From positions 91,879-155,878 of the forward strand of contig SCFE01000049.1 of assembly GCA_004352715.1 (NCBI GenBank): 64,000 bases of DNA, read 5' to 3'. Below the pieces are notes generated by a model. The model searched no databases. It saw only the letters and a list, made by a program, of their open reading frames with translations, and had not been told where the DNA came from. Within the stretch, counting starts at the first letter, position 1. The number at the start of each line of letters is the position of its first letter. The DNA comes from Hofstenia miamia (lineage: Eukaryota > Xenacoelomorpha > Acoela). Position numbers and translations under genes: made by a program. This document shows, piece after piece, positions 1-11,700 of the stretch.

Positions 1-22
1 TATATATATATATATATATATA
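1..22. repeat. (TA)n microsatellite, runs off the left edge
   Basis: Pure alternating TA from the first base. It is one of more than a dozen such tracts in the window. Confidence 0.95.
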
Positions 23-741
23 AGCTGTTTTTTCATATGGCGATGCATGGAGCTGATAATGCATAACGCAAATTTCAATCAATTATAACTATATTTCTAG
101 CAAAGCACAATTTTGATATTTTCTATTACTTTAATAAGCTGTTTTCACATTCAGTAAATGAAAAATTGTGAACGTTTTAGTTTTAATTTTTAGTTAGTTC
201 ACTTTGCATGATAGTTAAAATATATAAAACATTGGTGTAGCATTTGACCCCCGCTTAGCATTGAATAACTTAAAAGTACAGAAATGAAATATAAGTAATA
301 TTTCGCTAAAACTAAATATAATTGCTCGTTTAGTGAGATGTGTCAATTGATATTTGTATTTGAATGTCTTTCTGCATCCTTCAAATTTATTTTGAGCGTC
401 TCCTTCTAATATTATTAAAATACAAGGGTTCCATAGTTGCTTTATTTGAATGAGGTCTGTCAAATTTCAACGTAAATCTTATACATAATATTTTCAGAAT
501 TATAAAAACTGAAGTAAAATTACCTTATCAGAAAGTAGAACAACTCCGTTTGTAGCAAAATTTAGGAGAGATTCTAGAATGTAAATGTAATTAATATTCA
601 AATTGCAATACTGTAAATTGCTCATACTGTAAATTTTTTAATTATTTTTTTCAAACTTTAGATTTTCATACAAATTCCTCCCAAACTAAGCAAAGTTTTC
701 TCTCTTTATAAGATAAAACAAGATTATTTTTTATAATTTTG
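23..741. other. Intergenic, no recognised feature
   Basis: AT-rich unique-looking sequence. The only open frame (215-463, minus, 82 codons) has no recognisable motif and no splice-site support, and is expected by chance at this base composition. Confidence 0.6.
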
Positions 742-855
742 GCCGCTAAACGGCCGGTAATTTTACCGGCCTTTCATGAAATTTAAAAGCGGCTGCAGGC
801 CGGTAAATTGCCGCCCCGGCACAGCCGACTTTGACAGGCCGGTAGCCGGTTAAAT
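742..855. repeat. GGCCGGTAA-type GC-rich repeat, probable transposon end
   Basis: A GC-rich island in AT-rich DNA, with several copies of the core CCGGTAA/TTACCGG in both orientations, e.g. GGCCGGTAATTTTACCGGCC near 751. The same motif family recurs at 4214-4255 and 6056-6136, and the block GCACAGCCGACTTTGACAGG aligns with the 6056 copy. Clustered inverted short repeats near an end are typical of hAT-like subterminal regions. The superfamily is inferred, not shown. Confidence 0.5.
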
Positions 856-3232
856 CTCTTACTCATCATAATATAGTCAGGCTTATTATTTTGAAGTCAT
901 TAAATTACACAAATGTCAAATGTGTCTTAAATTTTTTTAATGATTTCAGAAGTTTTCTATGTGGATTGTCATTTGTTTTTATAATAGGACCCTGCACCAA
1001 TGATATTTCGAATTCGAATGCAAATATTTAGGCAATGTATTAAAATACAAGATAGATTCTAATTCGGATTTGACTACTAAGTTCCTATTTTGAAATTGGT
1101 AAATATTATCAATGTGGTAAATATTATGATGTGGTAAATTTATAAAATTTAATAAATATTTGCAAATAAGTGAATTTTTCCCAAAATAATATTTTAAATT
1201 GCTGATTTCGACTTGCTAGAAACTATGGGGGATGTTAGAACCATAGCTTTATAATGGAAAGTGAAAAATAGCGTGATCTATAGTTCATGTTAATGCCCAT
1301 GCAAGTATGCTTTTAGCAAAGCCCTGCAAGCAACGTTATAAATTTAAAAAAAGTATTTTGCAATTTTACTGGGTATTGCATGAGTTACATTTCATGAAAC
1401 GTTTGCATCTCGGAGTAGAACTATGAACAATGTGTGACGATTGTGGGGTACGGTACTCCTCTGCACAGGAGCAACCTTCTATATATGCTTTTTCTTTGCA
1501 ATTTGGGTTGTTCCCCATTCATTGACTGGACTTTATAGAGTAATAATTTTTTGTAAATAATACATTTTGGCTCAGTTTTATACATTTTTTGTGAGCACCG
1601 ATTTACACCAACCAGACACTGATAAACACGGTCTAATTGGCATTTCATTGCATAAAAAATATATTTGCCTTTCGGGATTTCATAGATCCAGGATATGCGA
1701 GTTATTTTAGAGAAATTAATCACTTTCTTCTATTTTGTAGTAAAATTGACTACAATTTCGTCGCATGCACCCCAACCAATTCGCCCAGTTATTTAATCAC
1801 AGCCTGACGAGTTGCGCTCCTTAAAATACAAAATATCACGAAATCAAATTCAAAAAATGGTTGTCAAACAAGTTAGAGATGTTACAAGTAAAGAAATATA
1901 ACTTTAGATCTACATTTGTGCTATTAATAGCCCAAATATAGATCAATTGCTTAATGGTCATTGAAGTGCTATGTAGACCTACAATTGTAGGTACAATTTT
2001 ACTATATACATAACTGAATAGGGTTGGACATTTCATTTCATAAATCTATAAGTACAAAGCTGCATTAACACTTTCAAGCACTAAATAAAACAAAAAAACT
2101 GTTGCTTATCTAATGACAAATTTTTAGTAAACAAAATTCAAACATCAATTCTTGTAAACTCAAAAATTAATTATAAATATATGTATTACATTTCCCTTGC
2201 ACTTTTCATTTTTAGACGAGATTTACAGGAGCTCACTGACTAGAAAACATGTGTTTTCATTTAGGACACTGCAATAACAATCTATATAATTTTTTCGTTT
2301 TTGGATGGAGCCAAAATGTAATTAAATAAAAAATTTCAACATGTTGGATTGGAGGGAAAATTCATGTTTTTGTTAGGCAAATGATTTCTACATTACAAGA
2401 AACATTTTCTTGCTACGAAAAATTTATGTCGCGCGATGGCGTGCAAAAAAATATTTAAGCAATTGCTCTAATTTGTATGATTTTCTACCGTCACGACATC
2501 TTTCTGAATGACGAATAAATGTGCATTGTAGTGCTGCTTTTTTTCAAAAAAACGTTTGTTAGATTTTGGGGCAATCGGGACTTTATAGGCCCATTCATTT
2601 TACAGAGACATCTAGAAAATTTTTTGTTTGCTATAAGCCATAGAAAAAATTACTTTTCTGAACTTCCTTTAATGGAATCTGATTACATGTTATAAAGGGG
2701 TTGTAAATTGATTCATTTCATGTAAATTACTCACTGCGATTTTAAGGATAACATATTTTTCTCAATGGGTGATGACTGTATTTATAAAGAGTGTAGTCTA
2801 TTTTTAGAGTAGCATTGCAATATGAGCTAAATACGGAATTTGGGGTGATGATGTCCTCCTTCCTGAGTTAAATTACGTTTTTATATTTTTCTAAGTTTTG
2901 ATAAAGGAAAGGAATATCTTTGAAAAAGTAAATCTATATGCCAATGAACAGTATATTATTTCACATTTGTATTTTTAGCTTTTAGTAGTCTTCATTGCTT
3001 CAAGTTGTGATTTTATTACTTGCAGCAGTGGCAGATCTATAGGAGCGGAAGAGGAGGTGACGGCCCCCTCTGACGAGAATTTCAGCAGATTGGCGCCCTC
3101 TTTTTTTATAAGCAGAATATATGCTAGCGCTTTAGATATTTTTTATCAACATTTGCAGGCTAACCTTACTAATTTAAATATAGATAATTCCATAAAGGAA
3201 ATTATTGAATCATTTTTCATTCATTTCCATAT
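856..3232. other. Intergenic; no gene recognised
   Basis: No coding segment could be supported. A 100-codon minus open frame at 1421-1723 is cysteine-containing but has no recognised domain and no convincing splice context. At 3026-3107 a short GC-richer piece (starting CAGTGGCAGATC, ending GGCGCCCTC) resembles the ends of decayed DNA transposons seen elsewhere in the window. Confidence 0.5.
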
Positions 3233-3992
3233 TAGAGTCCTGCAGAACCAGTCGTTTTATTGGGTCTGGTATTGGCTTTGTAGAACTGGGATAGGGACCG
3301 GGGGTATACCAAACGGAGAACCGAAACCGCGGTTTTTTAATAAACCTAACTGAAACAGACTTTTGGAACTGGACGGTTTCGATTTGAAATCTTCGAAGAG
3401 GCAAAATAGTCAGTAATTAATCACGAGTATCCCAGATCTCGTGCTTGTATATGTTTCTCACTTTCATAATCTTCATCTTCTAATCGTTTAATGTATTTCT
3501 AAAGTCCAAAACTTCTAAAACTCCCAAAGTTCTAAATTTAAAATTCGGAATTCTAAAAGTTTAATTCATATCTAAATTCTAAATATCAATGACTTATTGC
3601 AATTTCTAGTTTTTTTGCTTTTTGATTAGGGGTTCATTCTTTTTCTGCAATGGTTGCCAGGCGTTGACTAATGTTTCTCTTTCCGTTTAGATGTAACCTC
3701 CTGATAATCAGACTGCAGAACCGCTACTGTAAAGCTCATCTGAAAAAAACTGTAAGTCGTGAAGGAGTATTTAAATCAGTTAAAAATAAAACTAGAAATA
3801 GCTTGCTATCGTATAAACTATGTACTACTACTGTACGTAAAGTAATCTTCGTAAAACTACGAAAATAAGTTGTGGATATCTGCGATTATGGTTATAAGTC
3901 TCATCTGCTAAATTAAGAAAACAAACCAAAGCCGTGGTTTTTTTTGAAAAAACCGAACCGACAGTCAAAAATATCCAAACCACCGGGCCCTA
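3233..3992. mobile_element. Possible non-autonomous hAT-like element
   Basis: Both ends carry facing runs of related motifs: GGTCTGG, GAACCGAAACCG and GGACGGTTTCG at 3265-3385, and AACCGAACCGAC and AAACCACCGGGCCC at 3945-3990. The outermost bases are an imperfect inverted pair (TAGAGTCCTG against TAGGGCCCGG read from the right). Clustered CCGAACC-like subterminal repeats are a habit of hAT elements. No matching 8-bp target duplication was found and the middle has no coding capacity, so both borders and class are tentative. Confidence 0.35.
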
Positions 3993-4213
3993 AACTAGAA
4001 ATGCAATAAAAATACAAAAGAAGCGACGATATCAATACTTAGCCTTCATCAAGATAAAAATTGAGCATGGGAAGGGATTGTTCATATCGATTTTTTAAAA
4101 AATCCTTTCTATTTAGTTTCAATTGATGCTCAAATGCTGCATCGGTTGCAGCCTTGACGCTAAGGCCCATTATAATATTAAAACAAGATGGAACTGGATA
4201 TCGACCTACAGCT

Positions 4214-4275
4214 GCTTAAAAATTTTTAAAAAGGCCGTAAAATTACCGGCCAAAAAAAATTTTTTTTTGCTTATT

Positions 4276-4316
<41 letters not shown>
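4214..4316. repeat. GGCCGGTAA-type repeat followed by (TA)n
   Basis: A single GGCCGTAAAATTACCGGCC palindrome (about 4232-4250) of the family seen at 742 and 6056 is followed, after a T-rich stretch, by a pure (TA)n tract ending near 4314. Confidence 0.6.
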
Positions 4317-4318
<2 letters not shown>

Positions 4319-4365
4319 AAATATAATTATGATCTTTTTTCTTTAGTAAAATTGCTTATGCTATT

Positions 4366-5480
4366 TTGGTGTTCCTTGTTCTTAGTATGATGTCAAAATT
4401 ATTTTCTTATGTTCGTGAGGATGTTGATAGATTTCTGTGTTTAAATGTCCACTTAGATGTTCATTTATTCTCTTTCCGAATTGTCGAACTGTTCAACCAA
4501 TGTACAATTTATTGCCATTGTCACATTTATAGCTATAAACAATTGATGAAAGAAGTTTTTTTGGAATTATATCTTTATTCTTGAATATATATTCTGTTTT
4601 GTATAATTCAAATATTGGTCGTTTCTTAACATTTTTCAGTTTTTTATTAATGATTTTCAATTTTTTCTTTAGTGATGTAACTTGGTATTGAATGTATGGT
4701 AACTCCCAATAAATTTCTTTAACTTGTAGGTTCACTTCTTCAATAGATTTTGATAGAAGTAATAAACACTTTGAAACAACCTCCTTAATTAATTTATGAG
4801 GATAGCAATTTTTGAAAATCTTTCAAAATCTTGATCAAATGCAGACGTGATAAGTTTATAATTAGATGATAGTTTATAATTTTGTCGCAAATTGCAAAAG
4901 GGATGTATAGTCCCGTATTCTTTTACTTAAAATGAAGTCTTGATTAAAAATTCAATTTTTTATTTTCAATTTCAGTGTCTAAGAAAACGAGTTTATTCTT
5001 GTCTTCAAACTCGCACCTAAATTTTATTTCATTCATTTCTAGATTTAATTGGTTAAAAAATTCGTTTGCTGTTCCCTTATCCTCAAATATTGCAAAGATA
5101 TCATCAATATATCTCTTATAAAATAAAAATTGATCTTCTTTGAATCTGCTCTCAGTGATGTTCATTGCAAATTGTGCCATAGTTGGTCCAAGAGACTAAC
5201 CCACCGACATACCTTCTATTTGTTGATATATTTTGTTATTAAATATAAATGAGTTAAGAAAAGCCATTTCAGGTAGTTCTTTTAAAATTTCTTTGCTTAT
5301 TTCAATATCATTAAATGGAATTAATGACAAGAAATGGTCAACTGTTTTCCTTATAGGAATGTTTGTAAATAACCTCTTAACATCAAAGCTTTTAAGAACT
5401 TATTACAATTTCATTTATGAATGCAAATGAATATTTCAAAATATATTTTTCAGGTATGTATTTTTTCAAAAGATTGTCTA
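4366..5480 (-). mobile_element. Penelope-like retroelement, degenerate (RT plus GIY-YIG nuclease)
   Basis: On the minus strand, 5400-5210 translates to the Penelope-like reverse-transcriptase signature LFTNIPIRKTVDHFL, then a broken GxSLGPTMAQFAM block carrying a TAG stop near 5198. 5180-4944 holds the catalytic YIDDIFAIF motif (near 5115) and the downstream FLDTEI block. 4735-4380 encodes a charged linker and the carboxy-terminal GIY-YIG-type nuclease: CDNGNKLYIG, a TGA stop, then RQFGKRINEHLSGHL. RT followed by GIY-YIG is the defining order of Penelope-like elements, which copy themselves by target-primed reverse transcription. Several stops and at least one frameshift (near 5400) show the copy is dead. 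No terminal repeats were identified; the upstream end stops near a (TA)n tract at 5494-5514. Confidence 0.85.
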
Positions 5481-6055
5481 ACCATTTGCTAATAATATAT
5501 ATATATATATATATGTATAAAGTTTCTATGTTTCGTGTAGAATACCAACAAAACTTGCTAATTGACATCTAATTTGAAAATGTATTGATTAGGTCCAGAA
5601 TATCATGCTGCCTCCTCAATGATTTGACANCTTTGTAACACCTTCACATATATGGGCCCTTGGTAACAGCCTAAACTGATTAAACTTAATTATGCTGTTG
5701 CATTCATTTTGGAATATGGCCAAACAACATTTATTTGTTTTTTATTGTTTTTAAGTTAAAAATTGTTTCTTTCAGGGATTCACTATCAAGTTTTCCCATA
5801 AAATCCCAATCCTTACTTTCTAATAAATTAATTGCAATTAAAATGTAATTTTGAGCTTCAAATACCTCTAATTTGTGCTGCATTTTAAGAACTCAATTTA
5901 CATAACTTCAATAAGCTGCAAGTGTTATACTAGCAAGTTGAAAACACTTGTGGGGTTATTTCAACAATGCCAAATGGGGTCTACATATATGTATATGATT
6001 CAAAATTCCACAGGAACCAACAAATGGGGGGTCTATAAAAAAACAGACTTCAGAT
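5481..6055. other. Intergenic; TA tract and single N
   Basis: Contains a short (TA)n at about 5494-5514 and an ambiguous base at 5630. No gene or known element recognised. Confidence 0.6.
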
Positions 6056-6136
6056 CAGAGTTGCACACCAGCCTGCAGGCTTTACAGACCGGCCGGCTAC
6101 AGGCCATATTTTTCCAGGCTTTACCGGCCATAATTA
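6056..6136. repeat. GGCCGG-rich transposon-end repeat, second copy
   Basis: Starts CAGAGTTGCACACCAGCC and carries GACCGGCCGGCTACAGG and GGCTTTACCGGCC. It aligns with the 742-855 copy around GCACA...GCC...CCGGC. The CAGAGTTGCA start resembles hAT terminal repeats; no partner end was found close by. Confidence 0.45.
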
Positions 6137-6919
6137 ATAAAGAAATGAGCTGTTTCTCTTAATTACATATTAACCTTTTATTTTAAGGTAAATATGGAAA
6201 TGATAGGCTTCCATCCTTAATGTGTTTCTGAAAAAAACCATACAAATATATAACTCATACTTAGAGAGTTTTTATAATGGACATAGTAGCTTTGATTTCA
6301 AATAGAAATGGAGGTAAAATGAAGTCAATTTAATTTTAAAATAATTTTTCATCTCCACTACTAAATTTTTCTTCTTTTAAAATTTATCAATTTCCAAATG
6401 TTATCGACATTCTGTTTTCGTACAGTAACAAAAAAACATGAAAAAGACAAAGCGCCATATATAAATTTTTTTTGGCTAATTTTATATAAAATATGGAGAA
6501 TTTTTTGGAAACTTCTTTTAATTAATCCAATATTGGATATATATATATATATATATATATGAATTCAGTGTACATTTAATAAAAAATTCAATTTATCTAA
6601 TGATATTCGAATTTAGTCTTTTAATTTATGTTTCGAGACAAGTAATTATTCGACTTTGAAAGTCAGTGACATTAGTTTAATTCAAAGGAAGGACGTGTGC
6701 TTCACCAATCGTGATAAATTAATTACTGAACGGGACTTTCTTCTAATCAATAACCAAATGACAAGTAATGCTTTTAGGAAATTCGAGTGATAACTTGAAA
6801 CTTTTACATATAGACAATTTATTAAATTGAAAATCCTAACATTTATTTATGCAAACCATATGTCCCAATGGAAAATATGGATGATAATATTTGTGCTCTT
6901 AAAGCGTAGACTTAAAAAC

Positions 6920-6956
<37 letters not shown>

Positions 6957-7482
6957 GCTTTTTCACTCTCAAGAGAGATTCAATTTCGCACATTTGCTTA
7001 CACTGTGTATATCACATTTTTAGAACTTTTGAGTCAAAAAATAGTTTATTTTGGACATCCGAAGAAGTTCAGAGTTACATTTCAAGTACTCTGCTTCTTC
7101 TTACGTGTTAGTTGATGTATAACTAGTCTTGAAACACGGGTACATATCTACTTTCTAGGCAATGCAAACTTTAGTTTCTTTTGCTTAATTCTTTCGTTTA
7201 ACACCATATCTGAGATGAAATTGGGACAGGTCGACCATTGCAGTTTGACAAAAGTTGATATCTGTGAGGCAACATTTCTAAAGTTGGGGAGAAATGCACA
7301 TGAGCCAAAAATAAGGCTTAATCCCAGCTCGGACGAATATATTTTAAACCTTATTTCATCTCTGGCATGATGTTGAATGCACTGAATTTTGAAATTTACA
7401 CTTACAACCTTTGATTGTTTTTGCGCAAAGTTGGATTTTTGTACGAAGTATTTTTAGTATATATCTAAATCGTCTAATCCTC
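6137..7482. other. Intergenic; two (TA)n tracts
   Basis: (TA)n microsatellites at about 6537-6560 and 6927-6952. Open frames here (e.g. 6827-7111 plus) read through the TA tract and show no protein-like composition. Confidence 0.6.
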
Positions 7483-7722
7483 CAGTGGCGTAGCCAGAAA
7501 AAAATGTTGGGTTCCAAAAACTTAATAAGTTCAAGGGAACTACAAAGTTTTTTTTTAGGACACCCCCACCTGATGTAGAATTTTATAAACACAAAAACTC
7601 ATAAAGATTGAAATAATTTTCTACAAATTTTATTATATTTTCTACAAAAATCTCAACTTCGGAATAAAAATTTTCAAATTTGGAGTGCATGTCCCCCTTT
7701 CGCCCCCGGATACGCCTACGGC
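7483..7722. mobile_element. Short non-autonomous DNA transposon (MITE-like), CAGTGGCGTAGCC ends
   Basis: The left end CAGTGGCGTAGCCAG (7483-7497) is matched by an inverted right end, whose complement reads CCGTAGGCGTATCCGG (ending about 7722). Inward of the right end there is a run of C, i.e. G after the terminal repeat. Such CAGTGGCGTAGCC termini are common on small DNA transposons in invertebrate genomes. The 240-bp body has no coding capacity and a clear target duplication was not found. Confidence 0.55.
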
Positions 7723-8433
7723 GAAGCCTATAATTATAATCAACATATCAAAATCACGTCATAAGCGAAATTATTAAAGTCTTCCAACAATCGATTAAAT
7801 ATATTGAAAAGACATTTGCGAATACAAAAAGATAAATATACGTAGCAGGCAAAGTTTAAATAAAATACAGGGTGAATTAAACTTTACAGCAAATCATGCA
7901 GTTGACATTTAAGAATAACCATGTGCATGTCAAATGTGATTAGTATTCATGCAAGTTGCTTACAAAGCAAGGTTTGAAAATCGTCAAAGTAAAATGTCAC
8001 TTCTCAGGTATTGCATAATTGAGGAAATGACTATCAAATTTATAAGAAATATGAATATAATATTTATAAGGCTTTAGTAGGCCTTTGCGGGTAGAATGAG
8101 ATAGAATGGCAAATAGGTATTTTCTAAGAAATGCAGGCTGCAGGCATTTTTTCAATGAGTATTCACTTAAATAATCACGTAAAGTCATAAAATAGTTTTG
8201 TTGCAATAATCTGTTTTAAATATCAACCCTAAAAGCGGCCATCGTAAAATTTCTGTCCTAAAAATAATTTTTTCAAAGATCAATATTATAAGATATTGTT
8301 ATTATGAAATATTCACTTTTTCCAAAAGTATTTAGTCAATTTTTAAGTTATGAAAATCCTATTTATCATATCCATGATCTACCCATGATATGATTGTGTC
8401 TGCAGCTGAAAATAAGTAAATTTCTAAAGAAAA
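7723..8433. other. Region downstream of the GPCR gene; no feature recognised
   Basis: Lies 3' of the receptor stop codon on the minus strand and would contain its 3' untranslated region. No transposon or RNA gene recognised. Confidence 0.5.
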
Positions 8434-8711
8434 TCAACGCTTATATAGATTTGTCATTGCTTTTCGAAACTCAGAATTAGTGAGGGGATAGGCAAAAAAA
8501 TTAACAGCCAAATTTGTAATCATTAAAAAAGTAAAAAACTGCTGAAGTGAACTATCCCAGTCCCATAATTGTTTCTTCAAGATATTCACTACGAACATGT
8601 AGTGAGCTTGATCTGGAAATGTAGTAACTATGAAAATGAATGTCACGATGAATAACATGCGAGTAATATTGGACTTTGCTTGTGAAATAACTGCTGCAGA
8701 ATTGGGTTTAC
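8434..8711 (-). CDS. GPCR exon 3 (TM6, TM7, tail)
   Basis: 278 nt after the acceptor CATTTTTAG|GTAAACCC. It encodes the third-loop end AAVISQAKSNITRM, TM6 (LFIVTFIFIVTTFP), TM7 (FFTFLMITNLAVNFFAYP) and a very short tail EFRKAMTNLYKR before the stop. TM7 has Phe where NPxxY has Pro. Confidence 0.9.
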
Positions 8712-11700
8712 CTAAAAATGAGTTTTTACGGAAAAATAATTTAATATAGTAGTCATTTTTGAAAGGCAGATTATACACAATTTTCTGTATGAATTTTTAT
8801 TTGCAGCAAAAGTTAATCGATTCTCAACCGGAAATGGTTATAGCTGCGGCAAAATCTATCAGAAATTAGGTTTGTTGTATGCTGCAATAAAAACTTTGAT
8901 ATGGCTGAACAACAGCACATTATTGACAAATAACTTGCCTGTACCAATTTAATTAAAAGTGGAGGTATTATCATATGAACTTTGATGACATGACATATTT
9001 TATTGCTAGTATTTTTGGTATTCCAAGTTGACTTTGTGAAAAATGAACATAAACTTGCTGCTCCAATAACAATTTGGAAGAGCAAGTCACAAAAATTCAA
9101 TATAACTTTGGTAAAATTGAACAAAATCTTAGGTTATACCAAATATCAAAAAATGAAAATATTCGCTTTGATTATAGCTAATTTGAACTTTAAGGTGATA
9201 TTCAAGGTGCTCATAACCAATTTATAAAATTTAAGTCTTTTATTCACATTGCTGGAAATACTAGTTCAACACTTGGTGTTCCAGTAATTGAAGATCTTAA
9301 GGTTTGATAATATAACTCACCTGATTTTGACTGAATGCGAAAATTGCTAGAGAGCTTCACAGCAATGCATGTGTAGCAGAATATTGGCAAAAACAACTGA
9401 ACAATTAAATACATGAAAGCTCCAATAAATCCAAAATATAATGAAATTTCATTTTCAAATGCAAGAATGCAGATATTGTTTTCTACAAATATCCCTCCCA
9501 TCTCCATAATGGATGTCATGACAAAGGTGTAAACCCAGGGAATAATGATAAGCAGTAAACAACCCCTTCGACTAGACGTCCTGTAGAAGATTGGAAAGAC
9601 AATGGCAATGAATCTTTCGACAGCTATTGTACTGATGATCAAGGATGAATTTCGAAGAGCCTAAACAGCTATGGTAATTAGTACTGGCAGTAACATTATA
9701 AATGAAGTTTTTGCGAAGTCTAATAACTAAAATCTTTGATTCATGGAGGTTTTTGGATTAGATATTATAGCATTGGCAAAAGGTAAAAAGCAATTTAAGT
9801 GATTAAATTTCAATATTTGTATGTTAAATCGACTTTCTTCTTTCATACTCAATGCTGAAGAAATGATAATTGAATGGCATTTAAAATGTTTTTGTTGATG
9901 ACCTACCGTTTGAACACATTTGTCTGTTTAACATTGGTTGGAATATTATCAAGCTCATACATCTTCAACTAATTTTTATTCTAAGATTTTGAAATCATTG
10001 AAAGACTTGTACAATTTGATATACTAAATTTTTACAAAATAAGAATGGAAAATATAAAGTTAGGCTCATAGTTGCACACCTTAGTGATACAATACAATTT
10101 CTTGCATTTGAAGAATTAATTATATTTTGAGGTGTCCAGAAATAGGATTTGAAGGTTCTGTTTAAGTAACTTTGCAAATAAAATGATTTTTTAGAATGTA
10201 AAACAATAAAAACAAGAATGAAAACCATCAATTTTCAGATTATTTGTATTTCTGCAAACAATTCATTCTTTAAAAGAATCCACAAAACAAAACTGTTATT
10301 ACGTCTTCCACTAAAAATGAAATTTGAAACACTTCAGTGGGTGGTGGCTGAATTTGGAGATGCGCAAGTATTGAGAAATAAAAGATCATTCAGATGCGGT
10401 TCTATTTTAACCATGATTTGAAAACCTTAGATTTTCTGACTTATTGTTTTGTACTAAAATCTTGCTGACTGATACCATGCAATGCTAAATGTTAATTCAC
10501 ACAGAGTTGTGGATATTTGGTCGGTGCATTTTGAAGACAAAATCTTGGTTATTATGAACAAATTGTGTAAATCATGGTAGTTCGTTTATAACATGTTGGA
10601 TATTTGTCAATTATGACGTAGTTGGTTTTTTAATATTTTTGTGAAAGAGGCTGAGAGATCTTAGCTTGCTGCTGCGTTAGCATGTTAATGAAAATATATA
10701 TGTGAGCTAAAATATTTTTAGACTATAAAATTAATGTATTGGTTTAGATCAGTGCTTTGTTGCTAGGGGATAATGGACGCTATGACCTCATGGCAACACT
10801 AAGAGAAATTTGGTGGTTGAAATGCATTTGAGACCTTGAGCAATTTATTGATGGAACCAATTATTATTGCATTTTGTTTCATAAATTATTTTTGGGGTTA
10901 ATTGTTTGAAAGCTAGTAATTCCTTGAAAATTTTACTCTTCAAATTATATATTTAAGTAGAAATTTTAAAGCAAATAATACATTCATTGATGAGCACAGT
11001 AAAACAACAGCTTCATTTATTAGGATAAAAACTAAACCGCATTATTTATGAAAAAATTATTTTAAAATCAACGTTCAATATTCATTTTTGCAGTAATATC
11101 CGACTGTACAATCTTATATCCCAAATTACTTGATATGCACATTGTAATTTGTTGACTCTATCACTCATTCTCACACAAACAATGCATTCATCAGTAAATA
11201 GTAAACTTCAATCAATGATGGAATGATTGCTAAACATCTCAATTCGTCCATGTGGAGGCAAACATGTGGATTTGGAAAACGGAATGCCTTTGACAATTTT
11301 TTGGAGTATATAATTAAATGCTATTATGCTTAATGCTATCACTTTCCTATATTTAAGTTGTTTTAGACCTACCTAGAAATGTTCAAGCAATACTTACAAA
11401 AATTTTCTATGGATTTTCATAGATACATATCGAACTACAACAACTTATTAAAACAGTGTATTGTATTTGCAAATTATGCTACACTATTTTATATTGGTTG
11501 ATAAGCGTTAGGTATATTAGAAACGGAACTATTGATGTTAATATCAATTTCTTCATAAAATGATGATTATTTTTAAAATCAGAATAAAAATTTAAGTTAG
11601 AAAGCAGTTTTATTTTTAATTTTAAGGAGGTCCGTGCCTGATTAGTGTTTCCATTTTTAGTTGTCATGGACTTAACTTTATGCTCATCTTAAGTTCTTGT

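Noticed and set aside
1421-1723. 100-codon minus open frame as a real gene
   Set aside because: Cysteines and lysines give it a protein-like look, but no domain, splice partner or repeat relationship supports it.
4560-4735. In-frame TGA in the Penelope nuclease motif (and TGA for Trp in gypsy integrase) as evidence of a variant genetic code
   Set aside because: TAG and TAA stops also interrupt these elements, while the cadherin and GPCR genes use normal codons; simple decay explains it.
8813-9124. 103-codon minus open frame between GPCR exons 2 and 3
   Set aside because: It lies inside the intron defined by GTGAGT and TTTTTAG with a perfect phase join; no receptor-like content.
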